From the NCBI RefSeq assembly GCF_011405515.1, contig NZ_AP022671.1, positions 2,666,001 through 2,730,000 on the forward strand: a DNA stretch of 64,000 nt, read 5' to 3'. A model generated the notes under the pieces. The model worked only from the letters and a program-made list of their open reading frames with translations. It searched no databases and was not told the DNA's origin. Below are positions 25,275 through 34,216 of this stretch, in pieces. How positions within the stretch are numbered: position 1 is the first letter of the stretch; the number at the start of each line of letters is the position of its first letter. Made by a program: the position numbers and the translations under genes. This DNA is from Nitrospira sp. KM1. Lineage in GTDB: Bacteria; Nitrospirota; Nitrospiria; Nitrospirales; Nitrospiraceae.

Positions 25275-26441
25275 CTAGTGTTTGAGCGCTTTGACGCGTT
25301 GCTGAACGAGAGCGATGCGATCGGCTTCCTCGGGGATGCCTTCGACAATGGCCAGGTAGGTTTCATATTCATTGAGCGCGCGTTTTTGATCCGTCGGTTC
25401 GACCATTTCCGCCAGGTTGAAGCGGGCGAGAGCATAGTTGGGTTTTAGCAGCACGGCTTTTTCAAATGCAGCCTGAGCGGCGGCTTTGTCACCCAGCTTC
25501 TGATAGACGGTCCCTAGATTGTTGAGCGTCTCGGGCGTGTTGGGACGAATGGTTAATGACTGCATCATTTCGGCCTTCGCTTTTTCGTACTGCCCGAGTC
25601 CGAACAAGGCTTGACCGTACTTGTGATGCGCTTCGGCAAGCCACACCTTGTTGGTAAACCCGCTGGCAATGGATTTCTGATACGCATCGGCGGCGATGGC
25701 ATAGTCTTGGGATCCACAATACGCCAATTGTGCCGTCTGTCCTCTGGCAAATTGCTGGAGTGACGGGAACGGTTCCTTGTCTTCTCCTCCCTGACTGTCG
25801 ATCTGCTGGCCCGGTTTCGGACCATTCGGCATACGCAATCGATTCAAAAATTCCCGACGGTAGGGAGAGAATAATCGAACAAAGGGGTCCGGCGCCATGG
25901 AGGCCTGGAGCAAAACCGGTTCGTCCTTGGGTCCAATGATCATATATTGCGTTGTGGTTTTCTCATCTCCCGTTTCGTACAAGGCTGTGGAATCCATGTC
26001 GGCCTTGGTCGCGAGATTGGCCACATTTAAATAGAACTCCATGCTCGGTTTCAGCATGGTCAAGGTGTGTCGAAGCACGGGGTATGGCTTCAAATCGAGT
26101 CCCGAAGAAAATGTAAACAACGCTCCGACGAGCCAGCCGTCCTCGGTGAAGAAATAAGATTCGTCTCCCTTGGAAGGACTGCGGTCGGCAGGAATGACCA
26201 ATTCCTGTCCTGTTCCCCAGCTCTTGGTTTGGAGGGATGAAGCAGGATGTTGCTGCAGAAAATCTTTCTTGCGATCACAGAGGTGAGAGGATTTGAGCAA
26301 CAGCAGGTCGGTTTCTGAAGGGGGAAGGTTCGGGGGCCGAGGATTCGGCGTTTCACATGCTGCAAGTGCAGCGATCAGCGTGATGGTCAGAAGCCGCAGA
26401 ACGCAGACTCGGGTGCTCGAAGGTCTGATCTTTGGAAACAT
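25275..26441 (-). CDS. TPR-repeat lipoprotein
   Basis: A 388-residue lipoprotein: signal peptide with lipobox LAAC (Cys near residue 29), a 170-residue N-terminal domain I do not recognise (Trp/Tyr-rich, including YFFTEDGWLVGALFTFSSG), and about three TPR units near residues 245-350, for example AHHKYGQALFGLGQYEKAKAEM and TLNNLGTVYQKLGDKAAAQ. TPRs give protein-binding surfaces. Likely anchored to the outer membrane facing the periplasm. No neighbour gives its partner. No Shine-Dalgarno is seen before the ATG. Confidence 0.8.
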   Translation of the reverse strand: MFPKIRPSSTRVCVLRLLTITLIAALAACETPNPRPPNLPPSETDLLLLKSSHLCDRKKDFLQQHPASSLQTKSWGTGQELVIPADRSPSKGDESYFFTEDGWLVGALFTFSSGLDLKPYPVLRHTLTMLKPSMEFYLNVANLATKADMDSTALYETGDEKTTTQYMIIGPKDEPVLLQASMAPDPFVRLFSPYRREFLNRLRMPNGPKPGQQIDSQGGEDKEPFPSLQQFARGQTAQLAYCGSQDYAIAADAYQKSIASGFTNKVWLAEAHHKYGQALFGLGQYEKAKAEMMQSLTIRPNTPETLNNLGTVYQKLGDKAAAQAAFEKAVLLKPNYALARFNLAEMVEPTDQKRALNEYETYLAIVEGIPEEADRIALVQQRVKALKH

Positions 26442-26494
26442 CGTGGATGCGAGAATACAGAATCGTTCCGAAGTTTGCCAGTAGCCAAACAGAA

Positions 26495-26528
26495 ACGCCC
26501 GCCTCTCCGTGCAAAGAGAGGCGGGCGT
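26495..26528 (-). terminator. Rho-independent terminator of the small lipoprotein gene
   Basis: A 13-bp perfect stem, ACGCCCGCCTCTC (26495-26507) with GAGAGGCGGGCGT (26516-26528), and an 8-nt loop. On the minus strand it is followed by TTTCTGTTT and lies 24 bp after the stop of the gene at 26552-26887. This is the clearest intrinsic terminator in the window. Confidence 0.85.
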
Positions 26529-26551
26529 CTTAATCGAAAGGCAGAATATGG

Positions 26552-26887
26552 CTAGCGTCGCTGACTATCCAACATCGAATCTTCGCTGGTATAGCCGAAC
26601 AGATAAGGCATCTTGCTACTCAACGTATACAATGGACGATTGATCCCATAATCAAGTCCTTGTCCGACGGGGTGTGAGACGAATGCCACCCAGCGAAGTG
26701 GATGGTCGTTCAGCGCAGCGCCTGCTGCGACGTCGGTGTACACGAGCGAGGTGCTGTCCATCACCGTATAAATGCTGGCCGGGGCGATGTAATCACCGTC
26801 CGCATCTACGGTTTGTTGTTTGGCCGTCGAACATCCGGCCAATCCCCCCACCAAGAGAATTCCCAACAGCACGGCATGAATCTTCAT
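26552..26887 (-). CDS. Small lipoprotein, unknown
   Basis: A 111-residue lipoprotein with lipobox LAGC (Cys near residue 19) after a clean signal peptide (KIHAVLLGILLVGG). The mature part contains DYIAPASIYTVMDSTSLVY, HPLRWVAFVSHPVGQGLDYGINRPLYTL and a polar C terminus. I do not recognise a family. GAGG lies 5 nt before the ATG at 26887; an upstream in-frame ATG at 26914 is less likely. It has its own intrinsic terminator, so it is a monocistronic unit. Envelope location is inferred from the lipobox. Confidence 0.75.
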   Translation of the reverse strand: MKIHAVLLGILLVGGLAGCSTAKQQTVDADGDYIAPASIYTVMDSTSLVYTDVAAGAALNDHPLRWVAFVSHPVGQGLDYGINRPLYTLSSKMPYLFGYTSEDSMLDSQRR

Positions 26888-27045
26888 GTTGACCTCACAT
26901 ATCCCGAGCATCATGACCGACTGACGTATTCCAAACTGAATGAAGTCTAGCCGACCTCCAGGAATCTGTCCAGGATTCGAGCGTTCTCTACCGCTTAGGT
27001 TCTATGATAAATGGAGGTATTGAGTCGCTTCCGACGGGGGGAATA

Positions 27046-27120
27046 TGGTGGGCGATACAGGTATCGAACCTGTGGCCTCTTCCGTGTGAAGGAAGCGCTC
27101 TGCCACTGAGCTAATCGCCC
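27046..27120 (-). tRNA. tRNA-Val (anticodon CAC)
   Basis: Cloverleaf with acceptor GGGCGAT/ATCGCCC, D arm with AGCTCAGTGGCAGAGC, anticodon stem CTTCC/GGAAG around TTCACAC (anticodon CAC, reading GUG), and T arm GGTTCGATACC. Discriminator A and an encoded CCA (27046-27048). Confidence 0.95.
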
Positions 27121-27130
27121 AACCGGGGCG

Positions 27131-27160
27131 AGTCTAGCACGGGGTTCTCCAACAGATCAA
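27131..27160 (-). promoter_or_regulatory. Promoter for tRNA-Val
   Basis: On the minus strand TTGATC (27155-27160), an 18-bp spacer and TAGACT (27131-27136), ending 10 bp before the tRNA. It fits a short-leader tRNA promoter. Confidence 0.45.
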
Positions 27161-27280
27161 TTTGAGGAACATGGAGTTTCACGCCGGCGAAACGCAGGCG
27201 TGGTGGGCAGTTCCTTGACTCTCCCAAAAGTGATTTCTACAATGCAATTTCCTGCACAGGATAGATCTGGATCGGATTTC

Positions 27281-28597
27281 ATGCGAACAGACATCGTCAT
27301 CATCGGAGGGGGCCTTGCCGGTTCTGAGGCGGCGTGGCAGGCGGCCAATCGCGGCGCCAAGGTGACCCTCTACGAAATGCGTCCGAAGTCGATGACGGCG
27401 GCACATAAAACGGGGGGCCTGGGAGAACTGGTCTGCTCTAATTCTTTAGGGTCCTCGGATCCAATCACGGCGCCAGGTCTCTTGAAGGAAGAGATGCGGA
27501 AGCTCGGTTCACTCGTCATCCGGGCGGCCGAGCAGGCCAGGGTGCCTGCCGGTTCCGCATTAGCGGTCGATCGTGATCAATTCTCTTCTATGATCAGCCA
27601 ATCTCTTCAGGCACATCCCAATGTACGAATTCTTCATGACGAGATCACGGAGATTCCTAGTGACTGCGTCTGCATCGTGGCGACCGGTCCGTTGACTTCC
27701 GATAAGCTTTCCCAGGCAATCGCCGGGCTGACACAGTCGAACCATTTATTCTTTTATGACGCCATCTCCCCGATTATCGACGCCGATTCCATCGACATGG
27801 ATGTGGCATTCCGCGCTTCACGGTATGGAAAGGGAGAGGATGATTACCTGAACTGCCCCATGGACGAATCAACGTACACTCGATTTTATGAAGCGCTGCT
27901 CGCAGCAGAGAAAGTTCTGCCAAAAGAGTTCGAGAAGATTCCTTATTTCGAAGCGTGCCTTCCGATTGAAGTCATGGCCGAGCGGGGAAAACACACGATG
28001 CAGTTCGGGCCATTGAAGCCCGTCGGCCTGGAAGATCCCCGGTCGGGCCGGCGGCCGCATGCGGTCGTCCAACTGCGGACCGAAAATGCGCATCGGTCGT
28101 GTTACAACATCGTTGGCTTTCAAACAAAGTTGACCTATGGAGAGCAAAAACGAGTTTTCCGCATGATTCCAGGTTTGGAGGGTGCGGAGTTCCTGCGGTA
28201 CGGCAGCTTGCACCGCAACACGTTCATCAATTCTCCGCAGTTGCTGCACACTACATTACAGTTCAAGAGTCGAAATACCCTGTTCTTTGCCGGGCAACTC
28301 GTCGGCGTGGAAGGGTATACCGATTCCGCTGCCATGGGAGGGCTGGCAGGTATCAATGCCGCCCGGTGCCTTGCGGGTCTACCTCCCGTAGCGCCTCCTC
28401 CCACCACCGCCCATGGCTGTCTTCTGGCCTATATCACCTCCACGGATCCCTGCCGCTTTCAACCGATGAATTCGAATTTTGGGTTGTTCCCGCCCCTCTC
28501 TTCGCCTGTTCGGGACAAAGAGCGCAAACGCCGTTTGATCGTGGAGCGTGCACTTAAGGACCATGCCGCATGGATGACGCAATCCGGGCTTTCCTAA
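27281..28597 (+). CDS. trmFO: Methylenetetrahydrofolate-tRNA uracil-54 methyltransferase TrmFO
   Basis: A 438-residue FAD- and folate-dependent enzyme that makes ribothymidine at tRNA position 54. It shows the N-terminal FAD-binding motif IIGGGLAGSEAAWQAA, then ELVCSNSLGS (the conserved Cys-containing segment), CIVATGPLTS and GVEGYTDSAAMGG near the C terminus, as in the family. ATG at 27281 begins directly at MRTDIVIIGG; an extended frame upstream is less likely. It overlaps the xerC start by 28 bp, so the genes are coupled. The trmFO-xerC order is common in bacteria that use TrmFO. Confidence 0.96.
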   Translation: MRTDIVIIGGGLAGSEAAWQAANRGAKVTLYEMRPKSMTAAHKTGGLGELVCSNSLGSSDPITAPGLLKEEMRKLGSLVIRAAEQARVPAGSALAVDRDQFSSMISQSLQAHPNVRILHDEITEIPSDCVCIVATGPLTSDKLSQAIAGLTQSNHLFFYDAISPIIDADSIDMDVAFRASRYGKGEDDYLNCPMDESTYTRFYEALLAAEKVLPKEFEKIPYFEACLPIEVMAERGKHTMQFGPLKPVGLEDPRSGRRPHAVVQLRTENAHRSCYNIVGFQTKLTYGEQKRVFRMIPGLEGAEFLRYGSLHRNTFINSPQLLHTTLQFKSRNTLFFAGQLVGVEGYTDSAAMGGLAGINAARCLAGLPPVAPPPTTAHGCLLAYITSTDPCRFQPMNSNFGLFPPLSSPVRDKERKRRLIVERALKDHAAWMTQSGLS

Positions 28598-29505
28598 GGT
28601 TTCTGGCCACAGAACGCGGTGCATCCTCCGAGACCATACGCAGCTACAGGTCGGATCTCAGGCAATTCCACGGTTTTGTGAGACGTCATCAAACGACAAT
28701 GGCAGTTGATCCGGCCTCGATTACGATTGACGCCGTGCGGGCGTATCTCCAATGGCTCGATCAGAAAAGAGAGAAGCGCACCACCATTGCGAGGAAAGTC
28801 GCTTGTCTCAGAAGTTTCTATCGCTGTTTGTTCCGAGAAGGCATCGTTGGCCACGATCCCCTCGAAGACCTCCGAGGACCCAAACAGGGTAAACCGCTCC
28901 CGCGTGTATTGACGAAAGATGAAGCGGTGGCCTTGGTGACGTGCCCTGACGTTCGCCAACCATTCGGACTGCGGGATCGGGCCATCCTCGAAACGCTCTA
29001 TTCGACCGGCGCGAGAGTCAGCGAGCTCGTCTCTCTCAATACCGATGACCTTGCCTCGACCGGATTGGTACGATTGAAAGGGAAAGGACGCAGGGAACGA
29101 ATCGTTCCCATCGGACAGGTTGCCGTCGAAGCGATACGCGCATATCGAGAATCCCTGCCACGTGCCAGTCCTCCGGGACATCACGACCCAATGTTTATGA
29201 ATCATCGCGGAGGGCGGTTGACGTCTAGAAGCGTCGCAAGGATGGTGGCCCGCTATTCCGATCGATTGACCGGAGGTTCCGCCAGTCCGCATACGTTGCG
29301 GCACTCCTTCGCCACGCATCTGTTGGACGAAGGCGCGGATTTACGGGCGATACAAGAAATGCTCGGTCACGCATCCCTCGGCACAACTCAGAAATACACC
29401 CATGTGGCGATGGCTCAGCTTCTGGCGGTATACGATCAATCCCATCCCCGGGCCGGCCGTATGACGAGCGGGCGAGCCGCTCGAACGGGGAAACGGCCGG
29501 CGTGA
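28570..29505 (+). CDS. xerC: Tyrosine site-specific recombinase XerC
   Basis: A 311-residue tyrosine recombinase that resolves chromosome dimers at dif, usually with XerD. The N-terminal SAM-like core-binding domain (about 1-90) is followed by the catalytic domain with GARVSELVSL (first Arg), the Lys-containing beta turn near LKGKGRRER, HTLRHSFATHLL (His-x-x-Arg) and GHASLGTTQKYTHV (His and nucleophile Tyr). Its place behind trmFO and core-gene neighbours argue for a housekeeping Xer rather than an integrase. XerC versus XerD cannot be proven from one copy. A 26-residue basic tail follows the Tyr. Confidence 0.9.
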   Translation: MDDAIRAFLRFLATERGASSETIRSYRSDLRQFHGFVRRHQTTMAVDPASITIDAVRAYLQWLDQKREKRTTIARKVACLRSFYRCLFREGIVGHDPLEDLRGPKQGKPLPRVLTKDEAVALVTCPDVRQPFGLRDRAILETLYSTGARVSELVSLNTDDLASTGLVRLKGKGRRERIVPIGQVAVEAIRAYRESLPRASPPGHHDPMFMNHRGGRLTSRSVARMVARYSDRLTGGSASPHTLRHSFATHLLDEGADLRAIQEMLGHASLGTTQKYTHVAMAQLLAVYDQSHPRAGRMTSGRAARTGKRPA

Positions 29506-29589
29506 TTCGCATTCCACGCTAGGTCTCCGCCCGTCGTCATGGTATGGTAGCGCCAATCTCCAACGACTCCATGTTGCGGGGACCGGACG

Positions 29590-30486
29590 ATGAATAAGCT
29601 CATCAAGAAAGCGAACGTCCTGATCGAGGCGCTGCCCTACATCCGAACGTTTCGCGGCAAGACCATCGTCATCAAATATGGTGGAAACGCCATGACCGAA
29701 TCGTCCCTGAAAGAACGGTTCGCGCAGGACATCGTGCTCCTCAAGTACGTCGGCATCAATCCGGTCATCGTTCATGGTGGTGGTCCTCAGATCGATGAAA
29801 TGCTGGATCGGCTCGGCATCGAATCGACGTTCCTCCACGGGGTTCGCGTTACCAACGAAGCCACGATGGAAGTCGTCGAAATGGTTTTGGCGGGCAAGAT
29901 CAATATGGAGATTACGGATCTCATTAACCGGCACGGCGGAAGCGCCGTGGGTTTGAGCGGAAAGGATGGCGGGCTCATTCTCAGCAAACCGTTGACGGCA
30001 AAAGCTTGGGCCGAAAGCTTGGAGCGTGACTTCGATGAAGAGGATGGAGAACACGATTTCGGATTCGTCGGGGACATCGACAAAGTGGATCCGAGCTTGC
30101 TGCACAGACTTCAGGAAGATCATTACATTCCGGTCATCGCGCCCATTGGGACTGATCGGGAAGGCACGACCTACAACATCAATGCGGACTTGGTGGCCGG
30201 GGCGATCGCCGGTGCGTTACAGGCGGAGAAGTTGGTCATGATGACCGACATCAAGGGTATCCGGGATGCCAAGGGACGGCATCTCTCGACCGTGTCCCGC
30301 AAGGATGTTCAACGCATGGTCAAGAAGGGCACGATCACGGAAGGGATGCTCCCGAAGGTGCACGCCTGTCTTGATGCTCTCGAGGACGGCGTGGGAAAAG
30401 CCCATATCATCGACGGCCGAATGCCGCACGCCATTCTTCTTGAAGTGTTCACGCGCAAAGGCATCGGCACCGAGATTACATCATAA
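29590..30486 (+). CDS. argB: Acetylglutamate kinase
   Basis: A 298-residue amino acid kinase-family enzyme for the second step of arginine synthesis, phosphorylating N-acetylglutamate. Motifs: KTIVIKYGGNAM (phosphate-binding Lys), VIVHGGGPQID, the substrate-binding segment INADLVAGAIAGAL and the C-terminal GKAHIIDGRMPHAILLE. Length matches the hexameric or dimeric ArgB family. The N-terminal helix (NKLIKKANVLIEALPYI) is of the type found in arginine-inhibited forms, so feedback control is possible. It lies 85 bp after xerC. No other arg gene is present nearby. Confidence 0.97.
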   Translation: MNKLIKKANVLIEALPYIRTFRGKTIVIKYGGNAMTESSLKERFAQDIVLLKYVGINPVIVHGGGPQIDEMLDRLGIESTFLHGVRVTNEATMEVVEMVLAGKINMEITDLINRHGGSAVGLSGKDGGLILSKPLTAKAWAESLERDFDEEDGEHDFGFVGDIDKVDPSLLHRLQEDHYIPVIAPIGTDREGTTYNINADLVAGAIAGALQAEKLVMMTDIKGIRDAKGRHLSTVSRKDVQRMVKKGTITEGMLPKVHACLDALEDGVGKAHIIDGRMPHAILLEVFTRKGIGTEITS

Positions 30487-30495
30487 ATTCCTGCC

Positions 30496-31368
30496 GTGTC
30501 CGATCAGCATCTTCGCATACGCCGGCATCTTCGAACCTTCGCGGGTGAACGTCACCCTGACACGTCCGCCGGATCGCTTCAGCAAGCGGCGCGATATATG
30601 GCAAGCGTCTTCACCCGGTCCGGTTGGGTCACCACGATGCGCCCCTTTCGGTCCGGGAGGCAGAACTATCACAACGTGGTGGCAGTCAGGAATCCGGCGC
30701 GTGGAAGACAAGCTCAGCAGGCGGCTCCACTTCTTATCGGCGCACACTATGACACGGTCACGGGATCTCCGGGAGCTGACGATAATGCGAGTGGGCTGAC
30801 GGTGCTGTTGGAGGTTGCCCATCGGATGGCAGCGAAGGAACTCGTCCGTCCGATATGGCTCGCAGCATTTTGTCTGGAAGAAGAGGGCCTCGTAGGGAGT
30901 CGCGCCTTTGCCGCCGAACTTTCGAGGTCCGGCCAACCGCTGCATGGGGCGATCATTCTGGAGTGTGTTGGATATGCCAGCCAGGAAGCCGGCTCCCAAC
31001 GGACGCCTCCCGGCGTACCCATTGCCGTGCCGACGGTCGGCAATTTTCTCGCGCTCATCGGCAACGAATCGTCACGGCTGCTTCTTGGGGATGTTCTATC
31101 CTGCGCCAAACAGACGGTTCCGCAGTTACCGGTTGTTCCGCTGTTGGTTCCAGGCCGCGGGGAAGCCCTGCCGGATGTTCGCCGGAGCGACCATGCGGCC
31201 TTTTGGGATGCCGGGTTTTCTGCCATCATGCTCACGGATACGGCCAACTTTAGAAATCCTCATTATCATACAGTCACCGATACGATGGACACGCTGGATC
31301 TTTCGTTTCTCGAGCACGTCATCGATCTGATCTGTGCCTGCGCCAATGGTCCGGCGGTGGCAGGCTGA
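30496..31368 (+). CDS. M28-family zinc metallopeptidase
   Basis: A 290-residue M28 aminopeptidase-like protein. The two-zinc ligand set is visible: His and Asp in GAHYDTV, Asp in PGADDNASG, Glu-Glu in CLEEEGLVGS (catalytic Glu plus ligand), Asp further on (LECVG region replaces the usual Asp) and His in NPHYHTVTDT. Members remove N-terminal residues or act on derivatised amines. There is no signal peptide, so cytosolic. GTG start 9 nt after argB. Its stop overlaps the next gene's ATG by one base (TGATG), indicating a translationally coupled pair. Confidence 0.85.
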   Translation: MSDQHLRIRRHLRTFAGERHPDTSAGSLQQAARYMASVFTRSGWVTTMRPFRSGRQNYHNVVAVRNPARGRQAQQAAPLLIGAHYDTVTGSPGADDNASGLTVLLEVAHRMAAKELVRPIWLAAFCLEEEGLVGSRAFAAELSRSGQPLHGAIILECVGYASQEAGSQRTPPGVPIAVPTVGNFLALIGNESSRLLLGDVLSCAKQTVPQLPVVPLLVPGRGEALPDVRRSDHAAFWDAGFSAIMLTDTANFRNPHYHTVTDTMDTLDLSFLEHVIDLICACANGPAVAG

Positions 31369-32093
31369 TGGGAAAGTCGCGACCACGAGTCAGTTCCTGC
31401 ACGCGCGCGACCATCGGGAGAGTGTTTCAACGACTCGAATTCCGTACGCTGGGTCGCGTGTACTGTTATGAAGGTGGAGACGGCTTCTGGCGGACAAAGC
31501 GTGAACCTGCTCGCCGCCTGGGTACTCGAATCGCCGCCGCGCTCAGCCATGAGCTGTCGATAGGAGGACGAAGTCTGTATGTCGGGGCCGGAGTCGCTGA
31601 AATTCCGGCTCTTCTGATGGAGACCGTGGATCTCCAGCGGCGCGTGCACCCGTTCAATCTTCGGCGTCTCGAAGTCGGCTCGCTTAACAGAGCGTGTCAG
31701 GGAACCCCAGTGAGATTCGTCACTCGGGATGCGGCGACGGCGGCAGGCCCCTTCGATCATCTCTGGATCGTCAGCGTATTGAACGATCCGGAACGCTTTC
31801 CGGATCTGGCGCCGCTATCCTACGGCCGCGCTGATCCTGTGACGTTTGATCCGAAGCGATTTTCCATCCAGCGCAGAACGGTTCAAAGCCTGGTCGATCG
31901 CTGCATGCCCAAGCTGTCGCGCCCGGGGCTCGTAACGACGTCTACCGAAGAGGTCGTCTGGATTGCCGACTGGTGTCACCGGCACGGCATTCCGTATTTG
32001 GTCGGGCGGAAACAATTCCCCACTGCTCTCGTGGGAGATCCCATCTGCTTCATCCATGTTGGAATGCCCAAGAAGTCCGGCCGAATGCATTAG
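31368..32093 (+). CDS. Methyltransferase-like (Rossmann) protein, unknown substrate
   Basis: A 241-residue protein with a class I methyltransferase-like layout: motif I SLYVGAGVAEIP (about 66-77), an acidic residue closing strand 2 in LRRLEV, a strand-3 Asp in FVTRDAATA and a strand-4 region FDHLWIVSVLNDPE. A C-terminal part (about 160-241) with KLSRPGLVTTSTEEVVWIADWC is not typical. I cannot name a substrate. It is coupled to the M28 peptidase gene by the TGATG overlap and ends 4 bp into the convergent gamma-carbonic anhydrase-like gene. Catalytic activity is inference. Confidence 0.6.
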   Translation: MGKSRPRVSSCTRATIGRVFQRLEFRTLGRVYCYEGGDGFWRTKREPARRLGTRIAAALSHELSIGGRSLYVGAGVAEIPALLMETVDLQRRVHPFNLRRLEVGSLNRACQGTPVRFVTRDAATAAGPFDHLWIVSVLNDPERFPDLAPLSYGRADPVTFDPKRFSIQRRTVQSLVDRCMPKLSRPGLVTTSTEEVVWIADWCHRHGIPYLVGRKQFPTALVGDPICFIHVGMPKKSGRMH

Positions 32094-32641
32094 AGGCGAA
32101 AGCCGGTGCGTCCGGTCGACGCCCCCCCGAGATATTGGCCTGCGTATTTCACATAATTGCCGGCGGACTCTTTGATCCAATCCAGCTCGTCGGCCGTGAC
32201 CGGTCGCTTGACCTTGGCTGGAGAACCCAATACGAGGCTTCTAGGAGGGACCGCGGTTCCTTCAGTGATCAGTGCCCCTGCTCCTACGACTGAATCCTCT
32301 CCGATAATGGCACCGTCCATGATGATGGCCCCCATGCCGATCAATACTCGATCGTGAACGGTACATCCGTGGAGGATGACACTGTGTCCGATCGTGACCT
32401 CGTTTCCGATGACGAGCGGATGCGTGTCATGGGTCACATGAAGCATGCAGAGGTCCTGCACGTTGGTGCGCGCTCCGATGCGGATGGAATTGACGTCGCC
32501 GCGGATGACAGCGTGAAACCACACGCTGCAGTGCTCGCCCATCACCACGTCCCCAATGACGATTCCAGTATCTTCGATGAAGCACGATGGGGGGATGGTG
32601 GGCGTTATGCCTTGAAAGGTCCGTATCATGGGGCAAACCAT
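32090..32641 (-). CDS. Gamma-carbonic anhydrase-like hexapeptide-repeat protein
   Basis: A 183-residue left-handed beta-helix protein built from hexapeptide repeats, with the three metal-ligand His positions of the gamma class visible in the pattern LHVTHDTHP and IGHSVILHG. Many such YrdA/PaaY-like proteins bind zinc, but carbonic anhydrase activity varies. GMGAIIMDGAIIGEDSVVGAGA shows the hexapeptide rhythm, read here as short units. The C terminus has the usual capping helix. ATG at 32641 has AAGG 9 nt upstream; an inner ATG at 32629 is possible. It stands alone between two plus-strand genes. Confidence 0.88.
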   Translation of the reverse strand: MVCPMIRTFQGITPTIPPSCFIEDTGIVIGDVVMGEHCSVWFHAVIRGDVNSIRIGARTNVQDLCMLHVTHDTHPLVIGNEVTIGHSVILHGCTVHDRVLIGMGAIIMDGAIIGEDSVVGAGALITEGTAVPPRSLVLGSPAKVKRPVTADELDWIKESAGNYVKYAGQYLGGASTGRTGFRL

Positions 32642-32713
32642 ATTGGATTGCCTTCGGCTTTCGCAAGCGCTCATTTGACACGGTTTTTCACACTCCCGTA
32701 GACTGGCCCTCGT

Positions 32714-34180
32714 ATGGGTCACCCATTGATCACTCCCCGGCGTGCCGGGACGAAGCGGGCGAGTACGAAAAAAGGCGCAACGACGAAGATCGGGTTCGTC
32801 AATTTGGGGTGCTCCAAAAACCAGGTTGACTCCGAGGTGATGCTCGGCACGCTCGTCAACGAGGGGTTCGAACTGACGGGAGATCCCAAAAAGGCGGAAG
32901 TGGTCATCATCAATACGTGCGGGTTTATCGAGGAGGCCAAGCAGGAATCGATCGATGCGATTCTGGAACATGGTCGATTGAAGAAGGATGGGATCTGTCG
33001 CGTCCTGATCGCCGCCGGATGTCTGGCCCAACGATATCAGGGTGAGCTACTCAAGGAATTGCCTGAATTGGACGGCGTCGTCGGGACCGGAGAATTCGGA
33101 AACATTGCCGACATTTGCCGGGATTTGCTTTCTTCCAAGAGACACCCTCGACGTCTCTGGATCAGCCAGCCTCCGTATCTGTATGACGAGATGGCCCCTC
33201 GAATGAGACTCGGAAGACACCACAGTGCCTACATCAAGATTGCCGAAGGGTGCAATCGGAACTGCGCGTTTTGCGCGATTCCCCTCATGAGAGGGAAACA
33301 ACGGAGCCGTTCAATCGAGTCCATTGTGGGAGAAGCTCGGCGTCTGGCGGGCGAGGGCGTAAAAGAGATCAATCTGATTTCCCAGGACACGGTGAACTAC
33401 GGCGTCGATCTTGGCTTGCGTCACGGCCTTGCCTCGCTGCTGCGCGAGCTGGTGAAGGTCAAAGCGCTTCATTGGATCAGGCCGTTCTATCTCTATCCGC
33501 AACAAGTCACGGATGAACTCCTCGATCTCTATGCGGGAGAGGAGCGGATCACCAAGTATATCGATATGCCGCTCCAGCACATCAGTGACCGGATGTTGAA
33601 GCGAATGCATCGTCTTGGCGACCGGCATGCGATCGAGCGATTGGTCGAGCGCATCCGGGAGCGGATTCCCGGCGTGTTCTTTCGAACAGCGTTCATTGTC
33701 GGGTTTCCTGGCGAAACAGATCAAGACTTCGAAGAACTTGCACGCTATGTGGGTGATGCCCAGTTCGATCGCGTCGCCGCCTTCCTGTATTCAGACGAGG
33801 AACAGACGCCGGCGGCGAGTCTTGATGCGAAGATCGATCGGTCGGTGATGCACGCGCGCCGGAACGAGCTGTTGAGTGTGCAGGAGGAAATTGCTTCCGC
33901 AAAGAATCGAGCCTACATCGGTACCACGCTTGAAGTATTGATTGACGGCCGCTCGGAAGAGTCGGAATACTTGCTTGAAGGCCGTCACCAACGACTGGCC
34001 CCTGAGATCGACGGGGTGGTCTATATTAATGATGGGATGGCCGGCGCCGGCACGCTGGTTCATGTCGAGGTGACGGACGCCGCAATGTACGATCTGGTCG
34101 GCCGAGTAGCGGGTGCTCATGGGAATGCTCCTTCCGTTTCAAAACATGTGTTGACCGGAAAGACCGGAGGCTATCGATGA
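32714..34180 (+). CDS. rimO: Ribosomal protein uS12 methylthiotransferase RimO
   Basis: A 488-residue radical SAM methylthiotransferase that modifies an Asp of ribosomal protein S12. Three domains: UPF0004 with Cys in NLGCSKNQVDSE, INTCGF and AAGCLAQR; a radical SAM core with CNRNCAFCAIP (CxxxCxxC, about residues 178-185); and a C-terminal TRAM domain. The GCSKNxVDSE form separates RimO from MiaB. A Lys/Thr-rich N-terminal extension of about 25 residues precedes the first domain and may mean a later start. The stop codon lies inside the loop of a terminator-like hairpin. Confidence 0.95.
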   Translation: MGHPLITPRRAGTKRASTKKGATTKIGFVNLGCSKNQVDSEVMLGTLVNEGFELTGDPKKAEVVIINTCGFIEEAKQESIDAILEHGRLKKDGICRVLIAAGCLAQRYQGELLKELPELDGVVGTGEFGNIADICRDLLSSKRHPRRLWISQPPYLYDEMAPRMRLGRHHSAYIKIAEGCNRNCAFCAIPLMRGKQRSRSIESIVGEARRLAGEGVKEINLISQDTVNYGVDLGLRHGLASLLRELVKVKALHWIRPFYLYPQQVTDELLDLYAGEERITKYIDMPLQHISDRMLKRMHRLGDRHAIERLVERIRERIPGVFFRTAFIVGFPGETDQDFEELARYVGDAQFDRVAAFLYSDEEQTPAASLDAKIDRSVMHARRNELLSVQEEIASAKNRAYIGTTLEVLIDGRSEESEYLLEGRHQRLAPEIDGVVYINDGMAGAGTLVHVEVTDAAMYDLVGRVAGAHGNAPSVSKHVLTGKTGGYR

Positions 34181-34196
34181 CGACCGCCTCCGGTCT
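34161..34196. terminator. Hairpin at the rimO/degP convergent junction
   Basis: AGACCGGAGGC (34161-34171) pairs with GCCTCCGGTCT (34186-34196), an 11-bp stem with a 14-nt loop containing the rimO stop codon. degP ends 21 bp further on. It probably ends transcription from both sides, although there is no T tract. Confidence 0.6.
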
Positions 34197-34216
34197 GGAC
34201 TCCGCGTAAGCCCTCG

